Source: Candidatus Omnitrophota bacterium (GTDB lineage: Bacteria; Hinthialibacterota; Hinthialibacteria; OLB16). Taken from it: a stretch of 64,000 nucleotides of DNA. This document shows, in pieces, positions 42,347 to 50,532 of this stretch (its first letter is position 1; the number at the start of each line of letters is the position of its first letter). The notes beneath the pieces were generated by a model, which searched no databases, had not been told where the DNA came from, and saw only the letters and a list, made by a program, of their open reading frames with translations. Both the position numbers and the translations under genes were made by a program. Where the stretch lies: contig JACKFH010000008.1 in assembly GCA_020632575.1 (NCBI GenBank), forward strand, positions 154,974-218,973, in the 5' to 3' direction.

Positions 42347-42523
42347 ATGTTATATTGGGCGCTTATGTTTTTCATCATCGCACTTGTTGCAGCCGCGCTG
42401 GGATTCGGAGGAATTGCCGGAGCAATGGCCGGAATCGCCAAGATTCTGTTCTTTGTCTTTCTCGTGTTCTTTGTAATTGCATTGATCGGCGGGGTTGCCC
42501 GAGGTCGGAGACCAGTCGTTTAA
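42347..42523 (+). CDS. DUF1328 (YtjA/UPF0391) small membrane protein, copy 1
   Basis: 58 residues, two membrane helices joined by FGGIAGAMAGIAKI, ending in GRRPVV. AAAGGAGA is 10 bases before the ATG. This family is often induced by envelope or osmotic stress, but its action is unknown. A second copy of equal length follows at 42766. Confidence 0.9.
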   Translation: MLYWALMFFIIALVAAALGFGGIAGAMAGIAKILFFVFLVFFVIALIGGVARGRRPVV

Positions 42524-42765
42524 CCCCAAGCCTTTGGACAGATAGCGATATTGTAGATCAATATCAGACTTTATGTGGTCGGAATCACCAGTTCCGGCCA
42601 CATTGCATTTTTGCTCTCATTAGTGAAATGAAAGGCTGCGGGAAAGCCTTCAAAGGGGGAGATCCCCCATCTCTTACTAGGGGCAATCCCGATGCCGGGG
42701 GCACTCGGAGGTTGGCTAATATTTTTTATGGGTCGAACGGACTCAATAGAAAGGAGAAAGTCACC

Positions 42766-42942
42766 ATGTTATCTTGGGCCCTGACATTCTTTATTCTCGC
42801 CATCGTGGCAGCAGCGCTCGGATTCGGAGGAATCGCCGGTGCGATGGTCGGTATCGCGAAGATCTGTTTTTTCATTTTTCTGGTATTGTTCGTCGTCTCC
42901 CTCCTAGCGGGAGTTGTGGGTGGAAGGAGACCGATCGTTTAG
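42766..42942 (+). CDS. DUF1328 (YtjA/UPF0391) small membrane protein, copy 2
   Basis: 58 residues and about 75% identical to copy 1 by eye: MLSWALTFFILAIVAAALG and the shared FGGIAGAM loop, ending GRRPIV. AAAGGAGA upstream as for copy 1. The long open frame covering this gene from 42313 starts in another frame of copy 1 and is not real. A clear tandem duplication; both copies appear intact. Confidence 0.9.
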   Translation: MLSWALTFFILAIVAAALGFGGIAGAMVGIAKICFFIFLVLFVVSLLAGVVGGRRPIV

Positions 42943-42980
42943 AAGCGAGTGGGATTCGCTTTTAGGAATTCGTTGAATAA

Positions 42981-44324
42981 ATGAAAATCTATCTGTTCAA
43001 TCTATGGGACCGGATGCGAACCGGATTTTGGTTCACACCCGGTCTCATTACTTTTGCGGGAATCCTTTTGTCCTTTTTCATTCCATGGTTGGATGCTATC
43101 CAGGGGGACAAAATCACTGAGTTTATAGGCATCCCGACTGTATCGCCAAGCGCGGCGCACCAACTTCTTGGCGCGATCGCCTCGGCCATGATCACCGTCA
43201 CCGGCGTTGTTTTCTCAATCACGGTGGTGACGCTTTCCATTGCCTCCTCGCAATTCGGACCACGACTTCTTCGGACCTTTGTTTCGAGCCGCGCGACTCA
43301 ACTTTCTCTCGGGGTCTTTCTGGCAACGAGCGTTTACAGCCTTCTGGTGATGGCCCAGGTTCGCGATGGAGGCGAATCGGAATTCGTTCCCCAGATTTCC
43401 CTCCTTTTCGCTCTTGGCCTTTTGGTGACCGGAGTGGTTTTCCTGATCTACTATATCCATTCGGTGGCCGCATTGATTCAAGCTCCGAATGTGGTTCACG
43501 CGGTGGCGAAAGAACTCGACTTGTCGGTGGATCGATTATTCCCCGACGAACAAAAGGAAGGCGAGGATGCCGCTCAAGATGACCGGACTTTCGATGAGAT
43601 TCTGACCACCCTCAATTTATCGGAACCCGATATCAGAGTGAAGGCGGATTTCGAGGGGTATCTTCAGGTTGTCGACACGGAAACATTGATCGAAATAGCC
43701 GATCGTCACAATGGGTTTCTGGCGGTTCCAGTCAGACCGGGACAGTTCGTTATCAAGGGATCGGATGTGGTCCTTGGTTGGTGCGAGGAGGATTGGCCCG
43801 ATGAGGTGAAAAGTCGACTCGGTCGGCACTTTATTGTCGGTAATCGTCCCACCCCGAGGCAAGATATCGAATGCTGCATTAACGAATTGGTGGAGGTGGC
43901 TGTCCGTGCATTGTCTCCAGGGATCAATGACCCGATGACTGCCTTGAGCTGCATCGAAAGAATTTCCGCGGCGATTGGAAGGGTGGCCGAAAAAGAGCCC
44001 AGGCGGCGTCTCTGGGAAAAAGAAGGCGAGCCAAGACTTCTGGTGAGCGAACCGACCTTCTCGAATATTCTGGAGACGGGTTTCACGTTGATCCGCCAAT
44101 ACGGACGTGACAGCGCTCCGGTGATGATTCGGTTGTTGGAGAAGCTGACGGAGCTGACAAAGAAAGTTCGAAACAAGGAGTCTCTCGAAGCCATCGAGAA
44201 ACAGGTGTCGATGATCATGAACAGTTGCGAAAAATTCTTTCCTGAAAACGAGGACATCCAAGACGCTCGGGATTGGTATCGACAGGCCCGTGATTCCATC
44301 AAGCAGGAGAATTCGTCCAACTGA
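42981..44324 (+). CDS. DUF2254 predicted membrane protein
   Basis: 447 residues. Four membrane segments fill the first 170 residues (FTPGLITFAGILLSFFIPW, AITASAMITVTGVVFSI-like, LFALGLLVTGVVFLIYYI). The signature VTLSIASSQFGPRLLRTF at about 85-102 identifies DUF2254. The cytosolic part carries KADFEGYLQVVDTETLIEIA, SPGINDPMTALSCIERI and a helical end. Possibly a channel or transporter-like protein; no proven function for the family. It begins 38 bases after the second DUF1328 gene and may share its transcript. Confidence 0.88.
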   Translation: MKIYLFNLWDRMRTGFWFTPGLITFAGILLSFFIPWLDAIQGDKITEFIGIPTVSPSAAHQLLGAIASAMITVTGVVFSITVVTLSIASSQFGPRLLRTFVSSRATQLSLGVFLATSVYSLLVMAQVRDGGESEFVPQISLLFALGLLVTGVVFLIYYIHSVAALIQAPNVVHAVAKELDLSVDRLFPDEQKEGEDAAQDDRTFDEILTTLNLSEPDIRVKADFEGYLQVVDTETLIEIADRHNGFLAVPVRPGQFVIKGSDVVLGWCEEDWPDEVKSRLGRHFIVGNRPTPRQDIECCINELVEVAVRALSPGINDPMTALSCIERISAAIGRVAEKEPRRRLWEKEGEPRLLVSEPTFSNILETGFTLIRQYGRDSAPVMIRLLEKLTELTKKVRNKESLEAIEKQVSMIMNSCEKFFPENEDIQDARDWYRQARDSIKQENSSN

Positions 44325-44470
44325 GAGTCATCTTCGAAAGCGCTCCGAGGTCTGAATCCGCCATCCAGGTTCGGGGAAGAATCGGAAAATTTCCGAACAG
44401 GTTCTTTCTCACCCCGAGCCGTTGGTGCTATCATTGTCGCCTGATTGTGATGTGGATGGAGGTGCGACTT

Positions 44471-45160
44471 GTGCGAGCGAAGACAGGGTTCACCCTAATT
44501 GAACTACTGATTGTCATTGCAATTATTTTGATTCTAATTGCAATTGCACTGCCGAATTTCCTAGAAGCTCAGATACGCGCGAAGGTGGCGAAATCCGCCG
44601 GGGATGTCCGGACTCTCGGGATCGCGGTCGAGTCCTTCAGATTGGATCGGAACATGCTGCTTGTCGATATTTGGGATGACGATTCCCCATCGGGACTCGA
44701 AAGGCTGTTCACTCAATTTGGAAACATCGGAAACTCCAGCAAAAGTTCCCGACTCGCCAGCGATGTTCTTAAACCCCTGACCACGCCCGTTCAGTATATC
44801 ACCGAAATACCCATGGACCCATTTCTTGAGGACCCTCCTGCCATAGCGCGGTCAGAAACTTGGGAGGGGCAGACCGACACCTACACCTATTTTGACCGCG
44901 AGAAAAAAATTGAAGACTCCAGATGGCTCGATGATCACAACCTCATCGCCTTTCACCCCGGGGCAAGTCCCTACACGCTTGGAGTCAAACGCCTAAGCGA
45001 GGAGGAGTTTGGGATCATGGGGGCGGGGCCGGATGGTCAAGTCACACAGTCTCAAAATGCCTTGCACCCGCGCGGTCTCTCTTACAGCGCGACCAATGGA
45101 ACTCGGAGCAATGGTCAACTCATTTGGAGATCCGGCTTTGGGACCATGGCGAATCAATGA
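44471..45160 (+). CDS. Type IV pilin-like / pseudopilin protein
   Basis: 229 residues. The prepilin peptidase motif KTGFTLIELLIVIAIILI is at residues 4-21, with cleavage after Gly6 and N-methylation of Phe7, then the helix and ALPNFLEAQIRAKVAKSAGD. The globular part has LTTPVQYITEIPMDPF and GAGPDGQVTQ as in GspG-like proteins of many environmental phyla. The start is a GTG at 44471 with GGAGGT 8 bases upstream, which gives the short leader expected of a prepilin; ATGs further upstream are rejected. ATGA overlap with the next gene. Works with a type IV pilus or type II secretion machine. Confidence 0.85.
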   Translation: MRAKTGFTLIELLIVIAIILILIAIALPNFLEAQIRAKVAKSAGDVRTLGIAVESFRLDRNMLLVDIWDDDSPSGLERLFTQFGNIGNSSKSSRLASDVLKPLTTPVQYITEIPMDPFLEDPPAIARSETWEGQTDTYTYFDREKKIEDSRWLDDHNLIAFHPGASPYTLGVKRLSEEEFGIMGAGPDGQVTQSQNALHPRGLSYSATNGTRSNGQLIWRSGFGTMANQ

Positions 45161-46116
45161 ATCAGTCCAAACCGACCCTTTTCATTTTCATTCTCAGCTT
45201 TTGTTTTGGCGTGGCCGCCGAGTCACCCATTCACGTTGGACACCCCGTGGGCGTCTCGAACAACTTTGTCACCTTCCTGAACGATCTCCACCCGGGAAAT
45301 CGAATCGGTTATCGAATCCATGAACATCTCCCTTTAGAGGCGGGCCCAGTCCTTGAATCCGTCACGGATATGCGGGTTGAGCCTTCTGAGGTCCAACGCC
45401 TTATCGAAAAGTTTTCGAATGCCCCCGGCCTCTACCGAATCGAGAGACCTGTGACGGAGGAGGGTTGGATTCCACAGGACTGGGAATTCTACTTCGCCCC
45501 GGTGGAGGATGGCATCGAGGTCCTGTGGGTGGTGGAAACGAAGGACCGTGGCCTGCCGATGTATTATTCCGCCCAGCAGTGCTTTCGAATGAGTGGGAAG
45601 ACCAACGCGGACTGGCGACGCAAAGTTGCCGAAACACCAGCCTTTAGTGAGTATGACCTCTGGGCGGAACAGGAGAAGGAAAAACTACCGCTAGCGAGCC
45701 TCTCCTATTTTCGGGTCGGAGGGGTTTGGACCCCGTTCCCGGCGACATTTCAAAAAAAACTGAGCAGAACCCCTGACGGCCGAATGCTCGAAAAGATCGC
45801 CGGGTTAACCGAGTCAGAGGTGGAGCGCATCCTCGATCCCCAACATCCCGCGGATTTCATCCTGGACGCCGAAAATGGTTTAATGACTCGGACAAACCTC
45901 GAGGGGGGCTGGCTTTCCGGTCTCTATTGGGAGCGAACCACTCATCTATCGGATCATCACCCAGCCGACTGCCTGCATGCGATCGTCAATCTTGGTCCGA
46001 TCCCCCCAATGTCCAAGCGTGCGATTCGCGGGAAGATATATTGGATGAATGGAGACTTGGAGGATTTGGCGGTGAAATGGATGAGTGATTTTCCCTCGGA
46101 GGGGAAAAGTTGGTGA
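45157..46116 (+). CDS. Secreted hypothetical protein coupled to pseudopilin
   Basis: 319 residues with a Sec signal (LFIFILSFCFGVAAE). The rest is a soluble alpha/beta protein without a family I can name; segments include SYFRVGGVWTPFPATFQK and a long Trp-rich stretch (RTNLEGGWLSGLYWERTTHL). Its ATG lies inside the pseudopilin stop codon, so translation is coupled and it may belong to the same surface structure. Seven bases separate it from the methyltransferase. Confidence 0.65.
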   Translation: MNQSKPTLFIFILSFCFGVAAESPIHVGHPVGVSNNFVTFLNDLHPGNRIGYRIHEHLPLEAGPVLESVTDMRVEPSEVQRLIEKFSNAPGLYRIERPVTEEGWIPQDWEFYFAPVEDGIEVLWVVETKDRGLPMYYSAQQCFRMSGKTNADWRRKVAETPAFSEYDLWAEQEKEKLPLASLSYFRVGGVWTPFPATFQKKLSRTPDGRMLEKIAGLTESEVERILDPQHPADFILDAENGLMTRTNLEGGWLSGLYWERTTHLSDHHPADCLHAIVNLGPIPPMSKRAIRGKIYWMNGDLEDLAVKWMSDFPSEGKSW

Positions 46117-46123
46117 GGCTCGG

Positions 46124-46801
46124 ATGAAACGGATCCCCGAACCCGAACTGATGGACACACCCGAACAGGCCGCGGCCTATGCCGAAGCCGACTTCGAGGA
46201 GCCCCATAGTCAGATCGTCTCACAGTTTCAACGAGTGTTTCCCAATGTTGATGTATCGGGCGAGATCCTCGATTTGGGATGCGGCCCCGGAGACATCGCG
46301 TTCCGCTTCGCTCGCCTCTTCCCCCATTCTAGAGTTACTGGCGTCGATGGCTCGCATGAAATGCTCAAATTGGGCGAGGAACGAGCTGAAACCGAGACGC
46401 TTACCGACCGCTTAACATTTATCCAAGGAATTATCCCGGGCGTTCCATTGCCCGAGCAGTCCTATGACGCGATCGTTTCCAATAGCCTCTTGCACCATCT
46501 TCACCATCCCGAACACCTATGGAGCACGGTGCGAGCCTATTCGAGACCGGAAACCCTTATATTCATTGCCGACCTGATGAGACCCGACAACCCGGAGACA
46601 GCCAGGGAAATCATGGAGAAACACTCCGGAAACGAACCGGAGGTCCTCCAAAGAGATTTCTACAACTCCCTGCACGCAGCGTTCGAAATTGAGGAAATCC
46701 GTGAACAACTCCAGCAAGCCGACCTAAATCACCTTCAAGTCGAACCGATCAGCGACCGTCATTTGCTTGTGTGGGGTCGCTTTGATGGCGCCCCCTTTTG
46801 A
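46124..46801 (+). CDS. Class I SAM-dependent methyltransferase
   Basis: 225 residues. SAM-binding motif I is ILDLGCGPGDIAFRFA, with the acidic loop VTGVDGSHEM, motif FIQGIIPGVPLPEQSYDAIVSN and LLHHLHHPE. A Methyltransf_11/UbiE-like fold, cytosolic; substrate unknown. The ATG at 46124 is used because the longer frame runs into the previous gene. It is the last of a three-gene run with the pseudopilin. Confidence 0.85.
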   Translation: MKRIPEPELMDTPEQAAAYAEADFEEPHSQIVSQFQRVFPNVDVSGEILDLGCGPGDIAFRFARLFPHSRVTGVDGSHEMLKLGEERAETETLTDRLTFIQGIIPGVPLPEQSYDAIVSNSLLHHLHHPEHLWSTVRAYSRPETLIFIADLMRPDNPETAREIMEKHSGNEPEVLQRDFYNSLHAAFEIEEIREQLQQADLNHLQVEPISDRHLLVWGRFDGAPF

Positions 46802-46861
46802 ACCGCGCCGGTTTGGATAAGAATCCACAAAAGAGACTGGGATTGGGAGGAATAGAGATTC

Positions 46862-47332
46862 GTGCGAATTGCGGTTGCTTGCGATCATGGAGGGTTTCCC
46901 CTCAAGTCGCCCATCGTCGAGCTGATCGAAGAACTTGGACATGAAGTCGTCGATCTAGGGGCCTATGATTTTGAACCATTGGATGACTATCCGGATTTCG
47001 CTGAAAAAGCGGGCAAGGCTGTCTCCTCAGGCGACGCCGAACGAGCGGTCATCATCTGTGGCAGCGGCGTGGGGGCGTGCATCGCCGCCAATAAGATCGT
47101 GGGAGTCCGGGCCTCGGTCTGTCATGACGCTTACAGCGCCCATCAGGGTGTCGAACACGATGATATGAACACGCTTTGTCTGGGCGCGAGGATCGTCGGT
47201 TCGGAACTTGCCCTCGAAGTGGTCAAACATTTCGTTCAATCCACCTTCACCGGGGAAGAACGGCATCGGCGACGCTTGGAAAAGGTGCGACAAATCGAAA
47301 GGAACAATCTGACTCCCGAATCGGTGAGGTGA
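46862..47332 (+). CDS. rpiB: Ribose 5-phosphate isomerase B
   Basis: 156 residues; interconverts ribose 5-phosphate and ribulose 5-phosphate. The motifs are complete: IAVACDHGGF, DYPDFAEK, CGSGVGACIAANK with the base-catalyst Cys and oxyanion glycines, HDAYSA and NTLCLGARIVG. The GTG start has GGGAGGAA upstream. It lies 7 bases before pgi, whose ribosome site overlaps its end: a sugar-phosphate operon. Confidence 0.95.
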   Translation: MRIAVACDHGGFPLKSPIVELIEELGHEVVDLGAYDFEPLDDYPDFAEKAGKAVSSGDAERAVIICGSGVGACIAANKIVGVRASVCHDAYSAHQGVEHDDMNTLCLGARIVGSELALEVVKHFVQSTFTGEERHRRRLEKVRQIERNNLTPESVR

Positions 47333-47339
47333 TTTCATC

Positions 47340-48956
47340 ATGTGCGCTCTTCCTCGAACTTCGATTCATTTGGATTCGAACCTTCAAGAAAAATTTACCG
47401 ACCTCATGGGGAAAGCCAGACACGCGGCCATCGTGGCTCGAATCTGGAACCATGATTACCTCCTGTGGGGGAAAGAACCCGATGAGATCAGCAATCGCTT
47501 GGGGTGGCTCAAAGCCCCGACCAACTTGCTGCATGAAATGACGACGCTCTTGGATCAGGTAAACCCTGTCTTGGAGTTCCCCGCGACCGATTGTGTCCTG
47601 CTGGGAATGGGGGGGAGCAGCCTATGTGTCGAGGTCCTCTCCAGTGTCATCGGTTCCGCTCCCGGGCGGCCTAGAGTTCATGTTCTCGACAGCACCTGCC
47701 CGGCTTGGGTCGATCGGGTGGCCGAGGCGATCAATCTGGATAAAACGCTGTTCATTGTCGCCAGCAAAAGCGGCGGAACCATCGAGGTCATGAGCGCCTT
47801 CAAGCATTTCTGGGATTCCCTGGAAGGGACAACCCCAAACCCCGGCGATCATTTCATCGCGATCACCGACCCGGGGACTGGGTTATCGGAGATGGCCACG
47901 GCGAGAAAATTCCGAGCCATATTCGAGAACGACCCTAACATTGGTGGACGATTCTCGGTTCTCTCCTACTTCGGAATGATTCCCGCTTTCCTCATGGGAG
48001 CGGATGTGGAAACCATCCTGCGTTCGGGTTTCGAAATGGCCCATGCGACCAAAGAGGAAAAGGTGACCGAGAATCCGGGAGTCTCGCTCGGCGTCTTTCT
48101 TTCCGTCTGCGCCCTCGAGGGGAGAGACAAACTGACCCTGCTATCGAGCCCACGTCTAGAAAGACTCGGCCTCTGGGTGGAGCAGCTGATCGCGGAAAGC
48201 ACCGGTAAAGACGGTAAGGGCATTCTCCCGGTCGCCACCGAACCAATCCTCCCAGAGACCTATGGATCGGACCGTTGTTTTGTGGCCACAATCGAGGAGG
48301 GAGACACATCACTAAATCCGACCCTTGAATCGCTCAAACAGGCGGGCCATCCGGTCCTCGAGATCGAATTCGAACGGGATACGCAATTGGGAATGGAGTT
48401 CTACCGTTGGGAATTCGCGACTGCGGTGGTCGGGCATCTACTCGGCATCCAACCCTTCGATCAGCCCAATGTGCAACTCGCCAAAACTCGCACCGGAGAG
48501 GTGATCGACGCGTTCCGGTCAAAGGGTTCCCTCCCCCAGGCCGAGCCGTCACATGGCTTTCCGGGAATCTTGGAGGAGGCCAAAGCGGGTTCGTATTTCT
48601 CGATTCATTGCTACACCGACGAAACCCCCGAGATCGAGGGGGCTCTACAGGAACTTCGAATTGCGGTGATGAAAAAACACGGAATCGCCACCACCAGTGG
48701 ATACGGTCCACGTTTCCTTCACTCGACCGGTCAGTACCACAAGGGAGGACCGAACACAGGTCTCTTCCTCCAAATTGTCCAGGGAGATATGTCGGATCTC
48801 CCGGTCCCCGGCGAGGACTACAATTTCGCCACCCTTTGCCAAGCCCAATCGATCGGCGACCTGCAGGCCTTGAAGGAGCAGGGAAGAAAGGTGGCGCGCC
48901 TCGAGATCTCGGGCGACCTTGCCAGAGCGATCCATCAGCTCGCCTCGCAGGTCTAG
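47340..48956 (+). CDS. pgi: Glucose-6-phosphate isomerase (tal-pgi type)
   Basis: 538 residues. SIS-fold sugar isomerase: LLGMGGSSLCVEVLSSV near 85, VLDSTCPAWVDRV, IVASKSGGTIEVMSAFKHF, GGRFSVLSYFGMIPA, and the later active-site segments ESTGKDGKGILP and STGQYHKGGPNTG. The sequence follows the isomerase half of fused transaldolase-glucose-6-phosphate isomerases rather than classical Pgi, but the transaldolase half is missing. GAGGTG lies 9 bases before the ATG. Coupled with rpiB it links glycolysis to the pentose phosphate pathway. Confidence 0.85.
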   Translation: MCALPRTSIHLDSNLQEKFTDLMGKARHAAIVARIWNHDYLLWGKEPDEISNRLGWLKAPTNLLHEMTTLLDQVNPVLEFPATDCVLLGMGGSSLCVEVLSSVIGSAPGRPRVHVLDSTCPAWVDRVAEAINLDKTLFIVASKSGGTIEVMSAFKHFWDSLEGTTPNPGDHFIAITDPGTGLSEMATARKFRAIFENDPNIGGRFSVLSYFGMIPAFLMGADVETILRSGFEMAHATKEEKVTENPGVSLGVFLSVCALEGRDKLTLLSSPRLERLGLWVEQLIAESTGKDGKGILPVATEPILPETYGSDRCFVATIEEGDTSLNPTLESLKQAGHPVLEIEFERDTQLGMEFYRWEFATAVVGHLLGIQPFDQPNVQLAKTRTGEVIDAFRSKGSLPQAEPSHGFPGILEEAKAGSYFSIHCYTDETPEIEGALQELRIAVMKKHGIATTSGYGPRFLHSTGQYHKGGPNTGLFLQIVQGDMSDLPVPGEDYNFATLCQAQSIGDLQALKEQGRKVARLEISGDLARAIHQLASQV

Positions 48957-49024
48957 GCATTTGCTGCTGGGCGTATTCATTTTCTCGTTCCGCGCCAACA
49001 CTTCCCTCCAGGAGACCCATTGAA

Positions 49025-50098
49025 TTGAACCTCCTCATCCTCCGTCTCTCCTCCATGGGCGATGTCATCCACACTCTCCCAGCCCTCCGCGCTCTCCGGC
49101 AATCCTTTCCCGATGCGACCATCGGGTGGGTGGTCGAGGATGCCCACTCCACAGTTTTACGTGGGCTTCCCGAGATCGATCATCTCTACATATTGAACCG
49201 TTCTCGGCTTAAGGGGGGATGGAGTGAAAAACGGCTTTTGGCCAAGGAAATGAAGAGCCGTCTCCGTGAGGTCGAATGGGATGTGGCCATCGATTTCCAG
49301 GGCCTTTGGAAGAGTTATTTGGTCGCCCGCTGGTCCAAAGCAAAACGCATCCTTGGCTACGCCCCCAGCCCCGAAAAAACTCATTGGTTGTATACCGACA
49401 CTGTTCGACTTCCGACTATGGACCGTCACGCGGTCGACCGCAATCTCGACCTTATCCAGACGTTGGGCGCCTCGGTCCGTCATGCAGAGTCTAGAACCGA
49501 TTTTCGGAGGGACTTTTCGCTCCCGGTCAGCCCTGGGGATGAGGCGGCAGCCGAGCAAGTTCTCACTTCGTTGGATATTCCACCAGGCAATCCAAAGATT
49601 CTCCTGAACTTCGCCGCGAGAAAAGAGGCAAACAAATGGGGAACGAGACAATACGCCAGCCTCGCCAAGGCGCTTCTTGAGGAAGGGATGACTCCAATCC
49701 TTACTGGCGGCCCTTCGGATATCGAGGAAGAGCAGGAGATTCAAAACCTGATTGGCGCGCCGGTTCCCTCCATCGTCGGCAAATGCAACCTGATGCAACT
49801 CGCCGCGATCATGGAGCGCGCCGATCTCCTGGTCACAGGCGACACCGGCCCGATGCATATCGCGGCTGCCATGGAACTCCCCATCGTCGCCCTCTTCGGT
49901 CCCGCCAACCCAGTCCGCACAGGTCCCTATGCCCCCGACTCGATCGTCCTGCAGAAACCTCGCGATTGCCAACCCTGCTACGCCCGTCACTGCAAATTCG
50001 GCGAGGAGCCGCCACCGTGCCTGCTGGATATCACCGTCGAGGAAGTGGTCGGGGAAATTCAAAAGGCTCTATCGAAAGCGCCCTCCATGATGGAGTAG
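49025..50098 (+). CDS. Glycosyltransferase family 9 (LPS heptosyltransferase-like)
   Basis: 357 residues; adds heptose (or another ADP-activated sugar) to the LPS inner core. N-terminal NLLILRLSSMGDVIHTLPAL is the GT9 start; the C-terminal domain has ILLNFAARKEANKWGTRQYA, ILTGGPSDIEEE and VTGDTGPMHIAAAMELP, with the conserved PVRTGPY close by. The start is taken as a TTG at 49025 about 10 bases after GGAGA; the longer frame to 48407 crosses the end of pgi. A Cys-containing tail (DCQPCYARHCKFG) is seen in some heptosyltransferases. Confidence 0.88.
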   Translation: MNLLILRLSSMGDVIHTLPALRALRQSFPDATIGWVVEDAHSTVLRGLPEIDHLYILNRSRLKGGWSEKRLLAKEMKSRLREVEWDVAIDFQGLWKSYLVARWSKAKRILGYAPSPEKTHWLYTDTVRLPTMDRHAVDRNLDLIQTLGASVRHAESRTDFRRDFSLPVSPGDEAAAEQVLTSLDIPPGNPKILLNFAARKEANKWGTRQYASLAKALLEEGMTPILTGGPSDIEEEQEIQNLIGAPVPSIVGKCNLMQLAAIMERADLLVTGDTGPMHIAAAMELPIVALFGPANPVRTGPYAPDSIVLQKPRDCQPCYARHCKFGEEPPPCLLDITVEEVVGEIQKALSKAPSMME

Positions 50099-50378
50099 AA
50101 GTTCCAGCCTCCCAGGTTGCAACCACACCCAATCAACCTCTGATTTAGAACCCGTCTGGCAACTTTTCGCAGCGAGTATCTTGAAAGCAAGAATTGGCTC
50201 GGATTGAACCGAGCGGAGTTGAAGGTTTGGGAATCCACAAGCGCCGATTCTTAAAGACGGAAAACGGGGGACCTCGAAGCGGCCGAAAATGGATCGACGC
50301 CCCCCGCTTTCCTCAACTTCTGTCCACAAGGCCCATCCGAATGAGATTGCAACCAATCTCTAATGTTTCATATGTTCC

Positions 50379-50447
50379 CCGTGGGAATGGCATCTTGGCC
50401 CAAATCCCCTTGGCAGCTCATTCTCGGCAGGGATATCCCTCCCACGA
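50379..50447. repeat. Degenerate copy of palindromic repeat family B
   Basis: CCGTGGGAATGGCATC at 50379-50394 and the inverse GATATCCCTCCCACG at 50432-50446, with several mismatches. Same arms as at 13851-13917 and 25409-25478. Confidence 0.6.
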
Positions 50448-50455
50448 CATGATTT

Positions 50456-50523
50456 GTAGCCCGGCAACTCATTTGCCGGGGTGTCCGACCCTTCATAATC
50501 CGGCAATTGAGTTGCCGGGCTAC
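50456..50523. repeat. 68-bp palindromic repeat, family E copy 2
   Basis: 25-bp arm GTAGCCCGGCAACTCATTTG... and inverse at 50500-50523; close match to 27288-27363. It lies 10 bases past the nrdJ stop and may stabilise or terminate that transcript. Confidence 0.82.
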
Positions 50524-50532
50524 CGTTCCGTC

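Larger units (their letters stand above)
50099..50532. other. Intergenic region between convergent genes, rich in repeats
   Basis: About 430 bases with no gene. The first 280 bases hold nothing I can name; the rest is two palindromic repeats described separately. Confidence 0.55.

Noticed and set aside
42640..42720. Small GC-rich hairpins (e.g. GGGGGAGATCCCCC) between the DUF1328 genes as a riboswitch
   Set aside because: Short isolated stems without a recognisable conserved core; probably chance or a degenerate repeat.
48407..49024. Long N-terminal extension of the heptosyltransferase frame
   Set aside because: It runs through the 3' part of pgi in another frame, is Arg/Pro-rich and lacks any domain; the GT9 fold begins at about 49025.
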